A stretch of DNA of 64,000 bases from Macquaria australasica (GCA_005408345.1 SEMN01000018.1:218501-282500), one strand, 5' to 3'; positions 1-12,895 are shown, counted from the first letter of the stretch. Notes: generated by a model from the letters alone, not told the origin. Translations and numbers: made by a program.

Positions 1-867
1 TGTTGCTTCGACCTACTCTAAACTTTTGACATCGGAGGCGTTCGTATGCGCTGTTTTTTTTTTCTCTTCCAGCTCACACACCTCTGCCTTCTGTTATTGC
101 ACCGAGTTATTGTGTGGCAAGTTTTTGAATTGTGTTGAGTGCAAACTCTACTTGACTCTACAGCACGGATGGATTTTGAGGACCTTGTTAGCCCGCCTTG
201 TCAATGCTGCAGCCATTAAGCCGCGCATTCATGCTCTGACAGGTGACAATAATTCTGCAATGTGTCAAACTAAATCTACAAATCTGGCAGACTGGTGAAA
301 TATCCATCCCTGCTGTAGAGCACGCTGTACATGAGGACAGGCTGGGTAGCTGTTAAGAGGGGAGCCTGGCATAAAAATACATATACACTCAAGATTATCT
401 TTACACATTTGCTAAAACGTAATCAATTAAACCAGTGATCAATTTCCGTCAGTTTGTTGTTGCAAAAGGCAACCTTAGATATAGAAAGAAATGTACAAAA
501 TGCTTCTTAATTTATAAATAATAATACTATAAACCAATAAAATCAACAGTTTCAAGTTCACAAACATCAATACCATCAAGTGCTGTTGTTAATAAACAAA
601 TAAGACTTATATTTCCAGATTGATGTTTTACATCTAATTAAAATGGCTGTTAGCAAAACCGCAGTGATTATGACTTTTCTAATATGTCCGTAAAGAGTAA
701 AATATGCCGCAGTAAAATGCCAAAACAAACATTAAATGTGTTCCCTTGCATGCATGTGAGCTGTTGTATATACAGTGTGTCTGTATGTGTTTTGTCCAGA
801 TATGCGAGCTGTACTGTAAGTGAGTGAAGTGGTTCTCAATAATGGGGATGTGTGGTGCATTATTGAG

Positions 868-873
868 TTTATT
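868..873 (-). terminator. possible polyadenylation hexamer AATAAA
   Basis: This is the one AATAAA I found on the minus strand within the 3.2 kb downstream of the stop codon. It would give a 3' UTR of about 2.3 kb. No convincing GT-rich element follows it within 40 bases. Weaker ATTAAA hexamers lie at 1739-1744 and 2290-2295, and the true end may also lie outside the window. Confidence 0.22.
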
Positions 874-915
874 TTCAGAGCAAGCTGTTGGTGGATTGCC
901 AGTAAAACGTGTGTG

Positions 916-917
<2 letters not shown>

Positions 918-982
<65 letters not shown>
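918..982. repeat. (GT)n microsatellite, about 32 units
   Basis: An uninterrupted GT run on the plus strand, in the distal 3' UTR or flank of ntrk2. It creates spurious long His/Thr or Val/Cys open frames on both strands. Confidence 0.97.
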
Positions 983-983
<1 letters not shown>

Positions 984-1546
984 TTGAGGCCAGGGATGTG
1001 ATGGGAGCGTGAAGTTGAAATTGTGGCTTATAGAACATCTGCAGGCCACGGTGATGATGGATGCTCACTTTTACTTTCTCCCTGAGGACATTCACACCTC
1101 CTCTCTCCCCCCTTTTTTCACTCCTCTATCTTCTCTTTCTCCTTCATCTTTCTCCACGTGACCCCTTTGTACCTTTTCACTCCCTTCGTCTTCTCCTTTC
1201 TACCCCATTGCGTCCGTCCTGAACCCTCTCCCTTCCTCTCCATTTCTTCCCAACTATGCATTATTACCTCTCCTCCTATTTCTCCTCTCCACTGCTCCTC
1301 ATTCCAGGCCCCCTCTCTTTGTTTTCTTCCCCTTCACCTCTCCATCCCTCCATCCTTCCTTCTCAGCCATAAAACAATAAGTCTTGAATGTCTGTGAGGA
1401 GACTGTACTAATGGAGCCCATTAGGCTGTAATGAAATATACATTACACCATTACAGTGGACGAGGCCTGGCTAAAGCACTGCACCGCTCAAATAATAAAA
1501 CATGCACAATTCAATTTCCTTCTCAGCCCGTTTTGAGTGTCTTTCA

Positions 1547-1671
1547 GTGTGTGTGTGTGTGTGGGGGTGGATAAGGTATACAGTGTGTGTGTGTGTGTGT
1601 GTGTGTGTGGGGGGGGGGGGGGGTGGAGGGATGACGGGATAAGGTATACAGTGTGTGTGTGTGTGTGTGTT
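1547..1671. repeat. compound (GT)n / G15 / (GT)n array
   Basis: Three GT runs are separated by a 15-base G homopolymer (1609-1623). A short unit reading ggataaggtatacagtgtg occurs twice, near 1567 and 1638. The array has therefore grown by duplication of a flank-plus-repeat unit as well as by slippage. In the ntrk2 transcript it would read as CA runs with a C15 tract. Confidence 0.9.
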
Positions 1672-2501
1672 GTCGTGTGCATCCCCTCTAGCACAGATGT
1701 GGTTTTCAAGGATGTCTGAGTGCTGAGAGACTTGATGATTTAATATGGGTTGACCAAATGAACCACACCTTCTACAGCACCACCGCCCACACATCTGACC
1801 GAGATCTGACCACTCCAAACCCAGCCTCCCTTGGCAACCTATACGCCCTCCCTCCCCACCCCACCCAACACCAAGACCTCGCGATTGTTGGACAGCTGCG
1901 GACAAATGAATCAATTGACCTCTGACACGAGCGCTTGACATCACAAGTGAAGCATCTGTCACTTTTTGGAGGAGGGGAAGCAGTCATCATGTTACCCTGT
2001 GCTGTATGACAGTGCAGTCCGGGGCCTGAGCAAAAAATATGTCACAGAAAGCAGTGTATGCAGATATGAGTGCATATATTCTTATAATCATGTATATCAG
2101 TCTGTTGCATGAGGAGATATTGTAGATCAGTGCCAGATAGACTGAGCTTCTTTTTTTTTACATTTCTAGTATTCACAATTACAGTATAGTAGAATACCTC
2201 AGCCTTCTTCCTGAATTATTTTTTCACCACAGCAGTTCAGTTCAGCTTCAGCAGGCACTGTATTGTTAGTAATTGGTTTTTGCTTCTTTTTTAATCAGTG
2301 AAATTAGCCAACCAGAAGTCATCTTTTGTCGTCTGACAGGCAGAAAACCAGACTGTGTTTACTTTTCCAACATTTTTCCTGGTCATTATCATGGTCATTA
2401 TTCAGTCAGTCTACTGTATGTGTAGCAGTGTGTTAATCATCGCCTATGCAGTCTTTTCCGCAGGCCATGTTGGATGAACGCTGACATTAATACTCATGTG
2501 G

Positions 2502-2540
2502 AGACAGACGGAAAGACAGACGGACAGACAGACAGACAGG
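2502..2540. repeat. (GACA)n microsatellite
   Basis: GACA/GACG units on the plus strand with a few substitutions, in the presumed 3' UTR of ntrk2. Confidence 0.85.
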
Positions 2541-3063
2541 GTGAGAGGGGAAAACACAGTGTCTTTATGGCTCGACATCGCACAGAGCCATTTCCTCTGA
2601 AACGTCTCACCGTCACACAGTCTCATATTTACACGCAAAGGATTGAAACTTCTGGAAATCCTCCCCACGCTGCCACTCCTTGAAATTTCCGGCTGTTCAA
2701 ACGAGTCCTGTTGTCCGACAGGCAGCGAGAGGATGAGTCACAAAATTTAAAGTCCTGTTAATCAGGTTTCATCAATTTAGCCCCAGTCAGTTTAAAACAT
2801 TTGAAAAGAAGAAGTGAGAAGCTCCCCAAAGTTCAATTACTCTTCGTAAATGTCTCCTCTGGAAGGAAGGAGTTGAAGGAGTAGGGATGCACAAAGGAGA
2901 GGAAATTGGCGGGGAGGAAAAGAGGCGATTGGGGATGAGTTTGAGGAATTTTTTGATTGCCTTTAAGAGTTTGATAATAGCTTCACATCCTGTACAGCGG
3001 TACCTCGCACGCACACACGCTTGCACGAGCATCGCACACTTCATTCCCAGGTGTCACCACCCT

Positions 3064-3065
<2 letters not shown>

Positions 3066-3112
<47 letters not shown>
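3066..3112. repeat. (CA)n microsatellite close to the stop codon
   Basis: About 23 CA units, beginning roughly 65 bases 3' of the ntrk2 stop. In the mRNA it reads as a UG repeat in the proximal 3' UTR. Confidence 0.95.
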
Positions 3113-3115
<3 letters not shown>

Positions 3116-3176
3116 TGCATGCAACCATCCACACACATACACACATCCAAAACTCTCCTCCGTCCTCCTCCTGTGT

Positions 3177-3362
3177 TCAGCCCAGTATATCCAGGTATAC
3201 AGGCGAGGCCTTGGCCAGATTGAGGAGCAGACCGTGGATTTCTTTGATGTTGAGTCTCATGTGCGGCTCTCTCTGCCAGCAGCCCAGCATCAGGTCGTAT
3301 ACTTCTTTAGGACAGGTCCTGGGGCGCTGCAGCACCCTGCCCTGGGTTATACACTCAATCAC
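3177..3362 (-). CDS. ntrk2: TrkB receptor kinase, last coding exon (kinase C-lobe end and C-tail)
   Basis: This is the terminal coding exon, encoding 61 residues and a TGA stop. It starts VIECITQGRVLQRPRTCPK and ends NLAKASPVYLDILG. The final helices of the kinase C-lobe carry the family motif MLGCWQREP. YLDILG contains the tyrosine that in TrkB recruits phospholipase C-gamma when phosphorylated. The acceptor is ctttcttcctctgcag followed by GTG, phase 0, and it joins the preceding exon (...SNNE) without a gap. QRPRTCP, REPHMR and NLAKASPVYLDILG match TrkB rather than TrkC (ERPRVCP, REPQQR, KATPIYLDILG), which is the main basis for naming the gene. The exon looks intact. The teleost a or b copy cannot be assigned. 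Confidence 0.96.
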   Translation of the reverse strand: MIECITQGRVLQRPRTCPKEVYDLMLGCWQREPHMRLNIKEIHGLLLNLAKASPVYLDILG

Positions 3363-6052
3363 CTGCAGAGGAAGAAAGATAGACATCAAGTTCAATGTCA
3401 GTGGTAGGGCCTCTGTTACAGAACAAAAACAAACAAACAAACAAAAACAAAAACAAAACAGGAACATCCTCATCAATTCAAGCTGAAATTCACAACTTTC
3501 TGCAAGTTCCAACTCCAGTGAAGATGATGGAGCATCCGCTTGGTGAAGCTGTTTCACCTCACTGCAGTGGCATACAGTGGAAATGTCACTGCAAATAAGT
3601 TATTTACTGAAGTGATGAAGTTAGACGACACTGGTGTAGTCAACCAGACACATCCAATCCAATTTCTCAATAGCACTGTAAGAGGAAATTTAGTTATTTG
3701 GCACAAGAAGACTTATATATTAATTTAAAAAAAATAAAGATTTCAGCTTTAAATCTACTTCAGGACGAGGATTTGTGGATCAAGGAGAGGAGACTTTGAA
3801 ACTACTATAAACATAAGAGAGCTCTCCTCAGTATATCATTCTCTGAGAGCGGTTTGGAAAATATCGATACTGTTAATAGTGTGATATAATCAAGCTTTTA
3901 ATAATTTCCTCAACTAGTAAATACACCCTGCTGTGTGCATGGAATGAATACCAATTAATGGCTTCTATTAAGCTCCATAAAAACTGTTGTATCTTCCAAA
4001 TTGCCGCATATCCATTTCACAAAATGTAATACCTGAAGATTATCATTCAATATCTCTAAATTTTCAAGAATCCAGTTTGTTAGAGTGTCATTATTTCTGC
4101 TAATCGAGCAGTTACCTGCACCTCCTCACTCTGTGATTGTTATCAGTCTGTAAGATTAGATAAATAATAATTATCTCAATTTGGACTCCAATATCCTGCG
4201 TAAAAAGATATCCTGAGCAGCAGATTTGGGTCAGAAGGTGAGTGAACCGCGAATCAAGAGAGATTTAATAGATGTAAACGGGAAAAGAAGACCGTGGAAG
4301 GGGCTAAAGGTTAATTTTGGATGTAACCAGAGTGAGTAGGAGAAAATGGGCTGCTGACATGGTAATAAAGCTGTAGCCAGAGTTTAGGACATGATACAGT
4401 TGTTGAGGTTAAGGTGAAGGTGAAGGGTTGAAGGGCTCCAATACAGCTTTGTTTTCCGGAAACTGGGTCAAGACCCAGAGTGTAGTAAATGGAAGATTTG
4501 TAAGAGTTATTAATTATTCAGAAGAAACAGACAATTGTTTGCTTATTTATTTATGTGTTTACTAGGTTTTTTTGTTGTTGTTGTTGTTGTTTTTTTGCTG
4601 ATACAGCTCCTCTTTATCGACACTTACATGCTCCAAATACATTTCGGCTGACAGTGTATTTAATTCAGTAGATCAAACTGAGGGATTGTTATTTCAGTAA
4701 TCTTTTGTAATTTGTGTAATGTGTTTAATAACGCTGAAGTTCTTTTAAAATGATTCTTTGTTTCCCTTTTTGTAGTTTTAAAATAGTTCAAATCGTCTTA
4801 TTCCACACTGTCTGACAGTATCACAGATATTCTCTATCAGCTTGTTCCAGCTCTTCATTGAAACCATATGATGTTTACGCTGAGTGAAATCTTCAAGACC
4901 AAGAATCCACGTTTTTTTTTTATTGGTTGCAACACTCAATGAAAATATTCTCAATATATCATTTTGTCAGTTCATCATTTTGCCACATTTCCCCCCTCGA
5001 GGTTCAGCCTGATGTATTTGGTAACTTTGGGATCTCCGCTGGAATTTAAAAGTTCTGTGGGTTTAAAAAATATTTCAACGTCTCTAATCCACAGGCAGGT
5101 CTTAACTGCTTGCTAAGGGGTTTAAACGGCAACTCTCTTGATTAATAAAGTCATTTATCAAGCAAAAATGCCAAATATTCACTGGTTCCAGCTTCTCAAA
5201 TGTGATGATTTGCTGCTTTTCTCTGTTTTATATCATTATAAATTAAATATCTTTGGTTTACGTATATTTGTTAAAACAAGCCATCTGGAAACGTCACTTT
5301 GGGCTTCAGTATATTGGCATTTCTCACTATTTTTGTACACCTTTACAGAGCAAACATTTGATCAGTTAGTCGAGAAGATAATCTTCAGAGTAACTGATAA
5401 TGAGGGTAACGGTTGGTTGCAGCTTAATGTTAGTGAAAATCCTCACTTTGGTGGCTGCGACGTGGACGTGAAAAGTACTTAGGGACCAGGGTTTAAATCC
5501 TGAACCACAAAACCACAAAATTCAGTGAGATCCATGTCATGAAAAATAGGACATTTTGTGAGCCCCTTTCGAAAAACAGGGTTTGAATATTCCTTTCACA
5601 TCTGCCTCCTCCAAGCTCCCCAGCTCTGTGTTGTACCTCACAATTAATTCAAGACATAATGAAATGATAAACAACTTATTGAGTTTCTAAACTATCTGTC
5701 ACAGCTTTATATAATGAGGTGACTCGGGCCAAAGGATTCACACAACGTATACCTATGAGAAACTTGCACACAAAACTGATCAAATATTTAGTTTTATTCC
5801 TAACCGAGGGGCTATTTTCTCATATCTCGCGGCTGCAACATCTTGTTTGCCATCACTTATTAAGCTAAAGGTGCTTCCATTGTTACATTTACATAAAGTT
5901 ATGTTGCTCTGTACTTTTGACTTCAGTTCTTTTTGTTCAGATTATATTACGTCACACCATTGTGATGGATCAGTTACCTTCACAAGGTGGATGCCTGTTA
6001 ACAACACGACCTGTCTTTGAGTTTGTGTCTGCTGGTGAGTTCAGAAGTTTAC
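3363..6052 (-). other. ntrk2 intron between the last two kinase exons
   Basis: A 2.7-kb GT-AG intron, with donor GAG|gtaaac and acceptor ctctgcag. It is AT-rich and contains one dispersed repeat (about 5132-5425) plus a short A/C-rich low-complexity run near 3424-3460. No further exon-like segment with a splice-site pair was recognised. Confidence 0.85.
5132..5425 (+). repeat. dispersed teleost-type repeat, family A copy 1
   Basis: This shares a core with 45128-45345, 47771-48136 and the reverse complement of 63362-63640. The core reads roughly aaaaatgccaaa, then tggttccagcttctcaaatg, tgatgatttgctgcttttct and ctctgttttata, and the ends are AT-rich, carrying attgatta-type sequence and ttgcagc. 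The short open frame across it is not a gene. The family resembles a very common non-autonomous element in fish introns. I do not assign a name. Confidence 0.75.
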
Positions 6053-6211
6053 CTCATTGTTGGAGAGCTGGTACCACGGCTGTTTTCCATAGGTGAAGAT
6101 CTCCCAGAGAACAACTCCTAGACTCCACACATCACTCTCAGTGGTGAACTTTCTGTACATGATGCTTTCAGGGGGCATCCAGCGGATTGGAAGCATGGTG
6201 TGACCTCCGAC
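6053..6211 (-). CDS. ntrk2: TrkB receptor kinase, C-lobe exon
   Basis: An exon of 159 nt, phase 0 to 0, encoding 53 residues from VGGHTMLPIRWMPPESIMY to KQPWYQLSNNE. It covers the end of the activation segment (P+1 loop, IRWMPPES, the tyrosine-kinase APE-equivalent) and the helix with SDVWSLGVVLWE, whose Asp is the conserved C-lobe anchor. The acceptor is tgttgtgttcaaag, unusually TG-rich with few pyrimidine runs. The donor GAG|gtaaac is moderate. The sequence is nearly identical to mammalian TrkB as I know it, with no lesions. Confidence 0.97.
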
Positions 6212-9200
6212 CTTTGAACACAACACACGCACACAGAAACAGAGAAAGAGAGAGAGTATAAAGTCAGTATAGTTAACAGTGAGCGTAAGAGAAAATTAAG
6301 ATTTGGAGAGCTGTTAAACAACATCATCCTTTGACAGACATGTACGCTCTATTCTCTTCTATTCTGCGACATCATGCATTTCGAATGCATGGTCACGCAG
6401 CTTTCCACATTTCTCACAAGGGTTCACTCAGGAATTTCAATACACTTTTAAGTAGCGCTGCAAACATTTCACTCCTCCAAACTGCTGCCTGAGATAGGCT
6501 ACATCGTCTCTGTGACTGTAGCACACCTCTCACTCCTGATGAGTGTATCATTTTATTTCACTGAAGGGAATACTGGTGAGAAAACATCGCTCTGTATCCC
6601 CTCAATCAAAGAGGGTATATACATATACGAGCGTTGAGCTCACAAGGACACCGATCACAATTAAAGGATAAATGTGAAAAATAAATGGTCCGTTATCAGC
6701 CAACTGTCAATCAAAAAAAAAAAAAAAAGAAGAAAAGTTGCTGGATCAGATAAACAGTCAAATGTTGGCTATAAAATGTACAGTATAGGCCAGTTTGTGT
6801 GAGTCAGCAAAATGTTAGCAGGCGTCCATTATAAATAAATATCTGATAGAATATAAACTATTGCAGCATGGAGTATGTGCACTGCTCGTAAGTGGAATTT
6901 CATTAATTCAAATATTATTTAATTTGATTTAAATGAGCGATTCTCAGAAAGCAGAAATCACCACCTAATCCCACACAGGAACTCACAGGCACTCTGAGAG
7001 ACATTTGGTCATTTCATTAAGCTCTAATCTGAACCGAGCCTTTGGAGCCTGTTTGTTGTATTCATTTGCTGTTTTTTTGTTTTTTGATTTTAGTTTTTTT
7101 GCTGTCCATAAACACAGACAGTTCATTTCTGTTGAGGCTCTCACAGGCTGTGACTGGGTCGAGGTTGGACAAAAAGGTGACAAAAGGTGAGTGAGCCTCA
7201 GTATTATGTTTGGTCAAAAGCTATATTTACATATTTATTTGTTGGCACCCAGTCGTAATAACAAACTGTTCCTCTGTCAAAAGTGACTTTTTAACCTCAA
7301 CCTGCTCTCCCTTTACTTCTCCTCCGAACATGAATCTACCGACCGACCTGCGCTCCATTGCTCCACACAGATAGCACAATCCATTTTCTGAGGTTTATGC
7401 CTGTTATTAATGGCTTGGTACCCACACTTGGCCTGTTCCTTTGTTAGTCAGTGGGTTATTTTATGGAGTAATAAAATGTGCACGGTCACATAGATAGCCA
7501 TCGGGTTCACTGGTACGCCTTGGGAAACATATCTGCCTCCATCTCTGCAGCCCTTACTCTTCATAACCAGGCACCCTTCCTCGCTTTTTCTCCCTGCAGC
7601 GGCGTGTCTTGCTGCTGGTTTGTCTGTTTGTTATTTGCATTTCTCTCTCTGTCTCTGCCAAATTCAAATGTGCTTTACTGGCATGGTCTTAATGAAGTAT
7701 AGTATTGCCAAAGCAGTGCGGTACAGGGGTTATAATGTATGAATGATAATATGGAATCCAGTAAAAAAGACAACAAATGCTTTACACATTACATTATATA
7801 CACTACAACACATTATACAACACTATTTATACTACATCATACATGTTTTCTTCATCTTTGGATGTCAGAATTATAATGCTCTGTTCTCAAATGCAAATAT
7901 ACTGTCTGTCAAACACGGCACACACAAACTTATTGATGGATTACGAATAGCTGGTGCAGCCCAATCCAGTAAACTGAGATTTAGGAAAGTAATCATCATA
8001 ACTGACTGTAATTTTAGCAGTTTTAAAATGTGTTGCATTGCATTGTGGGATAGTTAGCAGAATGCCATGGACATGACTTTTTTTTTTTATTGTGGGAATT
8101 TTATGTAAATGTAGTGCACTATATAGTAAACAGATAGTGATTAATATTAGATTCATAGAAGGAAAAGTGATTTTGGACACAGCCATTGTTTATTCTATTC
8201 TATAGATAGTTTTCTGACAGTATTTACTCACTCATGTGTCTGAACCTGCTCACAGACATTAGTCTTTTTGTTTTATTCATCATGGCTGATCATTTCCCCC
8301 CGATGGTCTGAAATATTAATGTTGGGCTCTTGAACTGCTGGGCTACATTTTTTTTAATGTTTGTTAACTGCCTGTGTGAGTGTGTTTTGAGACAGAGAGA
8401 GAATGAGGAGATAGGAGAAGGGCAGTCTTTTCAAAAAGGCTCTAACGAGGCTGAATTGAAAGAGGAAACAGGAAAGAAAACAAATGAAGGAGCAGGAAGG
8501 GAAAGCCTCAGATTAAATCTTCTTGTCATTGGGAAGGAAGGGGCATCGAATATTAAGAAAGTCACGTTTACAGTAGACGACTCAACATTTTCAAAGATTC
8601 TCACTGAAGTGGCATCTCTCTGTCATCAGCCCTTTCTCCGTTCTCTCTTTGCTGTCAGTAGCTTCGTCATCTATCTTTGTCTCCTCTGCTGTTCCCCCTC
8701 TCTCTTTCCCTCAATCTCTCTCACTCGTTCTCACCTTCCCTCACCGTCTCTAAGCCCGCCTGTCTGTCTCTCTCCTTCTCTGTCTTATAAATATGCATCA
8801 TTTCAGTTAGACAGACCACTGACTGAGTGTTACAGGAAAGCCTAAAAAAAGAGGAAAGAAAAAAAAAAGCAGAGGAGGGCTGTGGGATTTTGTAGTGACC
8901 TCTTGGAGGCTGTGGTTTCCATGGCAACTGGACCAGTTAGAAAAGAAAGCATTATGGGATGTGGTGTGGGAGGGGCTTATGTGACTAACCCCGCCTACTC
9001 TTTGTTACACAGTACCTTAATTGCCTTCTGTGTTGCTATGGAAACGAAAACTCTTTCCAAGAAAGGTGTGTGTCTATGTGTGTGTGTGTGTCTATTTTTT
9101 CCCCCCTTGAGAATAGAGCTCGTTCTTCTGCCCGACTCAGATACAGTAAAATGGTTGACATGTAGGTTTACACTACATGCTGTGGTTTATTTTAGTGATG

Positions 9201-11286
9201 CTGCCACTCACGTCCAATGAAAGTCCAGCAAAAAAAAAAAATCAGTTTTACTGTCAATGCACTTAATCGTCAAGTTAAAAACAATATGAATTCTTACAGT
9301 AGCTGCTGTGTTTTTCATGGCAGCGCTTGTAATGAAACCAAGAACTCCCTACACTGCTGACTTTACAGATTCCTCCCACTTATTTGTTTTGATTATTTTG
9401 CTTATTTTGTGGTTAATAAATTACTTTGGTGTTTAGCATACCCATGTGTCTCCCGTTTTTGTCACAGTCTTTGAGTCGGGCTGTGTCAGTCGTCAGGAAG
9501 TTAAGCTTTCACATTGTGTTGAGAAATTATCCTCATCATTCATTTCATCTGGCAACGGCAGTTGGTTTCAGTTGAACATTCTGTTGCTAGTAGCAACAAC
9601 TACTGGCACAGCACCATGGCAGCTGCAGTTCACCTGCCATTGTTACATTCAGCCTTTTGTCAGACCAGTGACCAAGCAAATATTGACAAGCATCTTTTAT
9701 TTACTCCCCAAATGCCCTTGTTGGAGCGTTATCATAGCTATTCTTGTCGTTATTGTTGAGCTGTAATGTGTTCATTTGGTTTTCCTGCGGTGGAGGTCTA
9801 CAATGAGTATTCTTCCGCCAGCAGTTGGGGTTCCGTTGCTAGGAGCAACCACTACTGGCACAATTCTATACCAGTTACAGTTTAACCGTGACTCGGACCT
9901 ACATGACACCCTGTCTAATTCATTCATTTAATTCGGTGAAGCACTCAACTCCCTGGTATTCCTCAAACTATCTGTTTTTAACAATGTTCTGGTGCCATTT
10001 TTCCTTAAATGGTTTATAAGCTCGCCAGAGACCGGAGGTGTGTAAGAGTGTTACATTTTAGACAGACATAATGATGAAAGTTTGTTTATATTAGTTTACT
10101 ATAACATGATAGTACAGCAGCTGGGTGTTAGGTTTAGTGCAGAGCAGCATTTTCTTTGCTATTTCACTTGTAGGCTATTTCACTTATTTTACTTTTACTC
10201 TATGTTTACTGAACTAATTACTGTGCTGTACCTCCTATGTGGACCTTCATCCAGCAAAACTTTCAAAGGCCAACTGCCGTCTTCAACCTTTATTGAAAGT
10301 GCGTCTAGCTGGGTGCATAGCCATGCATCTACATGCTTAATGAGGGCAGAAGAATGAGACTGTGAGACGCGCTCTCCTGATATGAGAATTTAGTTAAAAA
10401 AAGCACATGTGAAGTTCATGTTTTAGTCATTAAATATCATATTTCAAAAAACGGGATGAATTCACATGACTTAGTTTGTTTGCATGTTTTTCTGTCCACT
10501 TTTACATAGAATTATATGCATGGTATAGTAGGTTAATGTGCATCTTTATGTCATTTTGATATGTGGTTTTGTATTCACATAAAAATAATAATGGAAAAGG
10601 CATGATAAGATTATATAGAGAGATGATAAGTCTTTTTATCAGTAAAGGTTTAGTTTGAAGAATGATTGTGTGTGCAAAGATAAATGATTCTCCATATTGT
10701 AGATTTTAATATGTGTTGACTGTATCGTCTTTGTGTTGATGTGTATCTTGTTATACAGACAGCAGTGTTGTTGTCTGTCCATGTGCACACTCGCTCCTGC
10801 ACAGGCAGCTGCTCCACTCCGGTCTCTCCAGGTGCTCCATTAAGATGCTGTTTGTCTGTGTTGGTCGGGACCCAGAGATGGGTTGTAAAAACATAAAAAT
10901 ACACAAGCAAAATTACTCTGCAGAGATTGTTTAGCTCAGCTTTGTTCCCAGTGTTTTTCTACAGTCTGTGTCAGCAGCATAAAACAGTCAGGCTCGAACC
11001 TCAAAACCCAAGCAGACATTTAATTCTCTTTCATCCTACACATTTGGGCATGAAATCAGGTTAGGGAGAAAATGAATAAAATTGTGCTGTATATGTGCAT
11101 TCACCCTCCCCAACTTCAAGGGTAGCCCCACCCACACACACATACATTGAAAAAAGGCTGCATGGAAAGGCTCAAGGTTTGAATCGAAGCATCCTGTCTG
11201 TCTTCTTCTGTCAGGTTCATTGTGTAACAGGGGATTCAATGACGTCAACACAGCACCTTCAGTCCTACGCCTCTGCTTCTATTTCC

Positions 11287-11288
<2 letters not shown>

Positions 11289-11349
<61 letters not shown>
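11289..11349. repeat. (AC)n microsatellite, about 30 units
   Basis: A pure AC run inside the 7.9-kb ntrk2 intron. A second, 15-unit AC array follows at 11442-11471 after a short unique spacer. Confidence 0.97.
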
Positions 11350-11353
<4 letters not shown>

Positions 11354-11439
11354 ATTAGCTCCACCTCTCAGGACTCATCTTTGTTTCTGTCTGATGCAAG
11401 AGCCAGCTAATTAGGGCCCTACACTCTACATCCCCCTCC

Positions 11440-11473
<34 letters not shown>

Positions 11474-12895
11474 CTCTGTCTCTACTGGATGCTGAAACAC
11501 GGCTGGATCTGTGTGTTTTACCTCCCACCATGCTGCACCTCTCTTCCTTCTGCTGTGCTGTCTGTCTACCTCTCTGTCCTCTTCTGCCGTTTATTGTTGT
11601 TTCTCTCTGCCTCTGATATCCTGCTCTGTGCTCTGTTGTGTAAAGCTGCAGTGTGTGTTTGTTTGTTATTGACTATCCTGTAACGCTGTATGCAGGCTGC
11701 CTTTCCTGCAGACCTCCCCTCTCCCACCTCGGCATGTGTATGTTCGTTTATCGCTCTATTACTGCCTTTTCTCCTTTTGTATATTTATTTGTGTCTTGTT
11801 TTCTCCCTCCTCGGCCTCCCACCCATTTTTCCTCCATCTCTCTCTTTTCCAGCTCTTTCTCTCCTTTCATCTCTTTGCCACCCTCCTGCCTCCGTCTCCC
11901 ACACTTCCATCTCTCTCCTTCTCCCCCTCTCTTTCTCTGGTACTGCCTCAGCATACTAAACAGAAGTTCTCTGATTACTTGTCTTCCTGAGAAACGTTGG
12001 ATACAACTCCGAGGCTCACCGCCACTACCTTCGCCCGTTGCCATGACTACAGCCTCGGCGCTTAGCGTTATTGAGGAGGGGTGAAAGGAAGGAGGAGGAG
12101 GAGGAGGGGGGAGGTTGTTGTGTGTCGTCACACAGAGATAGTACAAAAGAAAGCCACAGAGGAGAGGCCTTAATCTTTTTTACGTCTTTAATTTAATGCC
12201 GTGCACAACCAGTTATTCCAAATTAAATCTCAACAGTGTTCAGAAAAAGACTAATGAAAAGTCAATTTTCCATGTGCTGAGAATACAGATTGATTGTGGC
12301 CATGTGGATCTTGTATTTTTGACCTTTTTAACATTATGGCTTAGATCTGGGGCCGTGAAAGGTTTTCGACGTGGGGAAACAAAGTGAAATATGATGACAG
12401 TAAAAAAGCAGCAAAGAGGAATATCTACTATTGATAAAGTCTCTTTCTGATCATGAAAAACAGGACAAACTGTAATCTAGAAAACTGATTTTCCTAACAA
12501 ACTAAAAATCATTTATTTTTGTATTTCTTTAACTACACAGAGCATTTTTTCCCCCTAGACTAATTATTGTAACATAATTTTACATCAAAAATAAAATACA
12601 TCAATCGATGCCATTGCTGAATTATATATCCATGAAATGGCCTATAGATTGTTGTTATCTTTAATGTTATTGTTAAAATTATTTGTCCAAATTATCATTG
12701 AATGGCTGCTCCTTCCCTCTTCTCTCTTTCTCCCTCCTCCTCCAAGATCTCTGTCACTGTCACTCATGTCAGTTTGTCACAGTGGACGGGAGAAAGGGCA
12801 GGAAAAAATGGACAGTCACTATCAATCAATCAGTACTATTTATTAGATTTGGGCCTTTTGGAAAGGTGACAGATTGCTGTATAGAAGGAAAGACA

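Larger units (their letters stand above)
1..3176 (-). other. 3' UTR and downstream flank of ntrk2
   Basis: This is the stretch just 3' of the TrkB stop codon on the minus strand. The proximal part should be 3' UTR, but the cleavage site cannot be fixed. It holds a CA array about 65 bases from the stop (3066-3112), a GACA array (2502-2540), a compound GT/poly-G array (1547-1671), a pyrimidine-rich tract on the plus strand (about 1090-1370) and a 65-base GT array (918-982). Open frames here are read through these repeats and show no protein signature. No neighbouring gene is recognisable down to position 1. Confidence 0.6.

Noticed and set aside
679..1095. 138-codon and 105-codon frames rich in His-Thr
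   Set aside because: They are translations of the GT/CA array at 918-982. The same applies to the His-Thr or Val-Cys frames at 1471-1962, 11095-11414, 15335-15595, 25431-25646, 48639-48905 and 50058-50488.
8330..8845. 171-codon open frame on the plus strand
   Set aside because: Its second half is a C/T-rich low-complexity tract (Ser/Leu/Pro/Cys), it has no domain signature and it lies inside a ntrk2 intron antisense to the gene.
11653..12146. Overlapping plus- and minus-strand frames of 84-143 codons
   Set aside because: All arise from one C/T-rich (G/A-rich on the other strand) tract, and mutual overlap on both strands is typical of low-complexity sequence.
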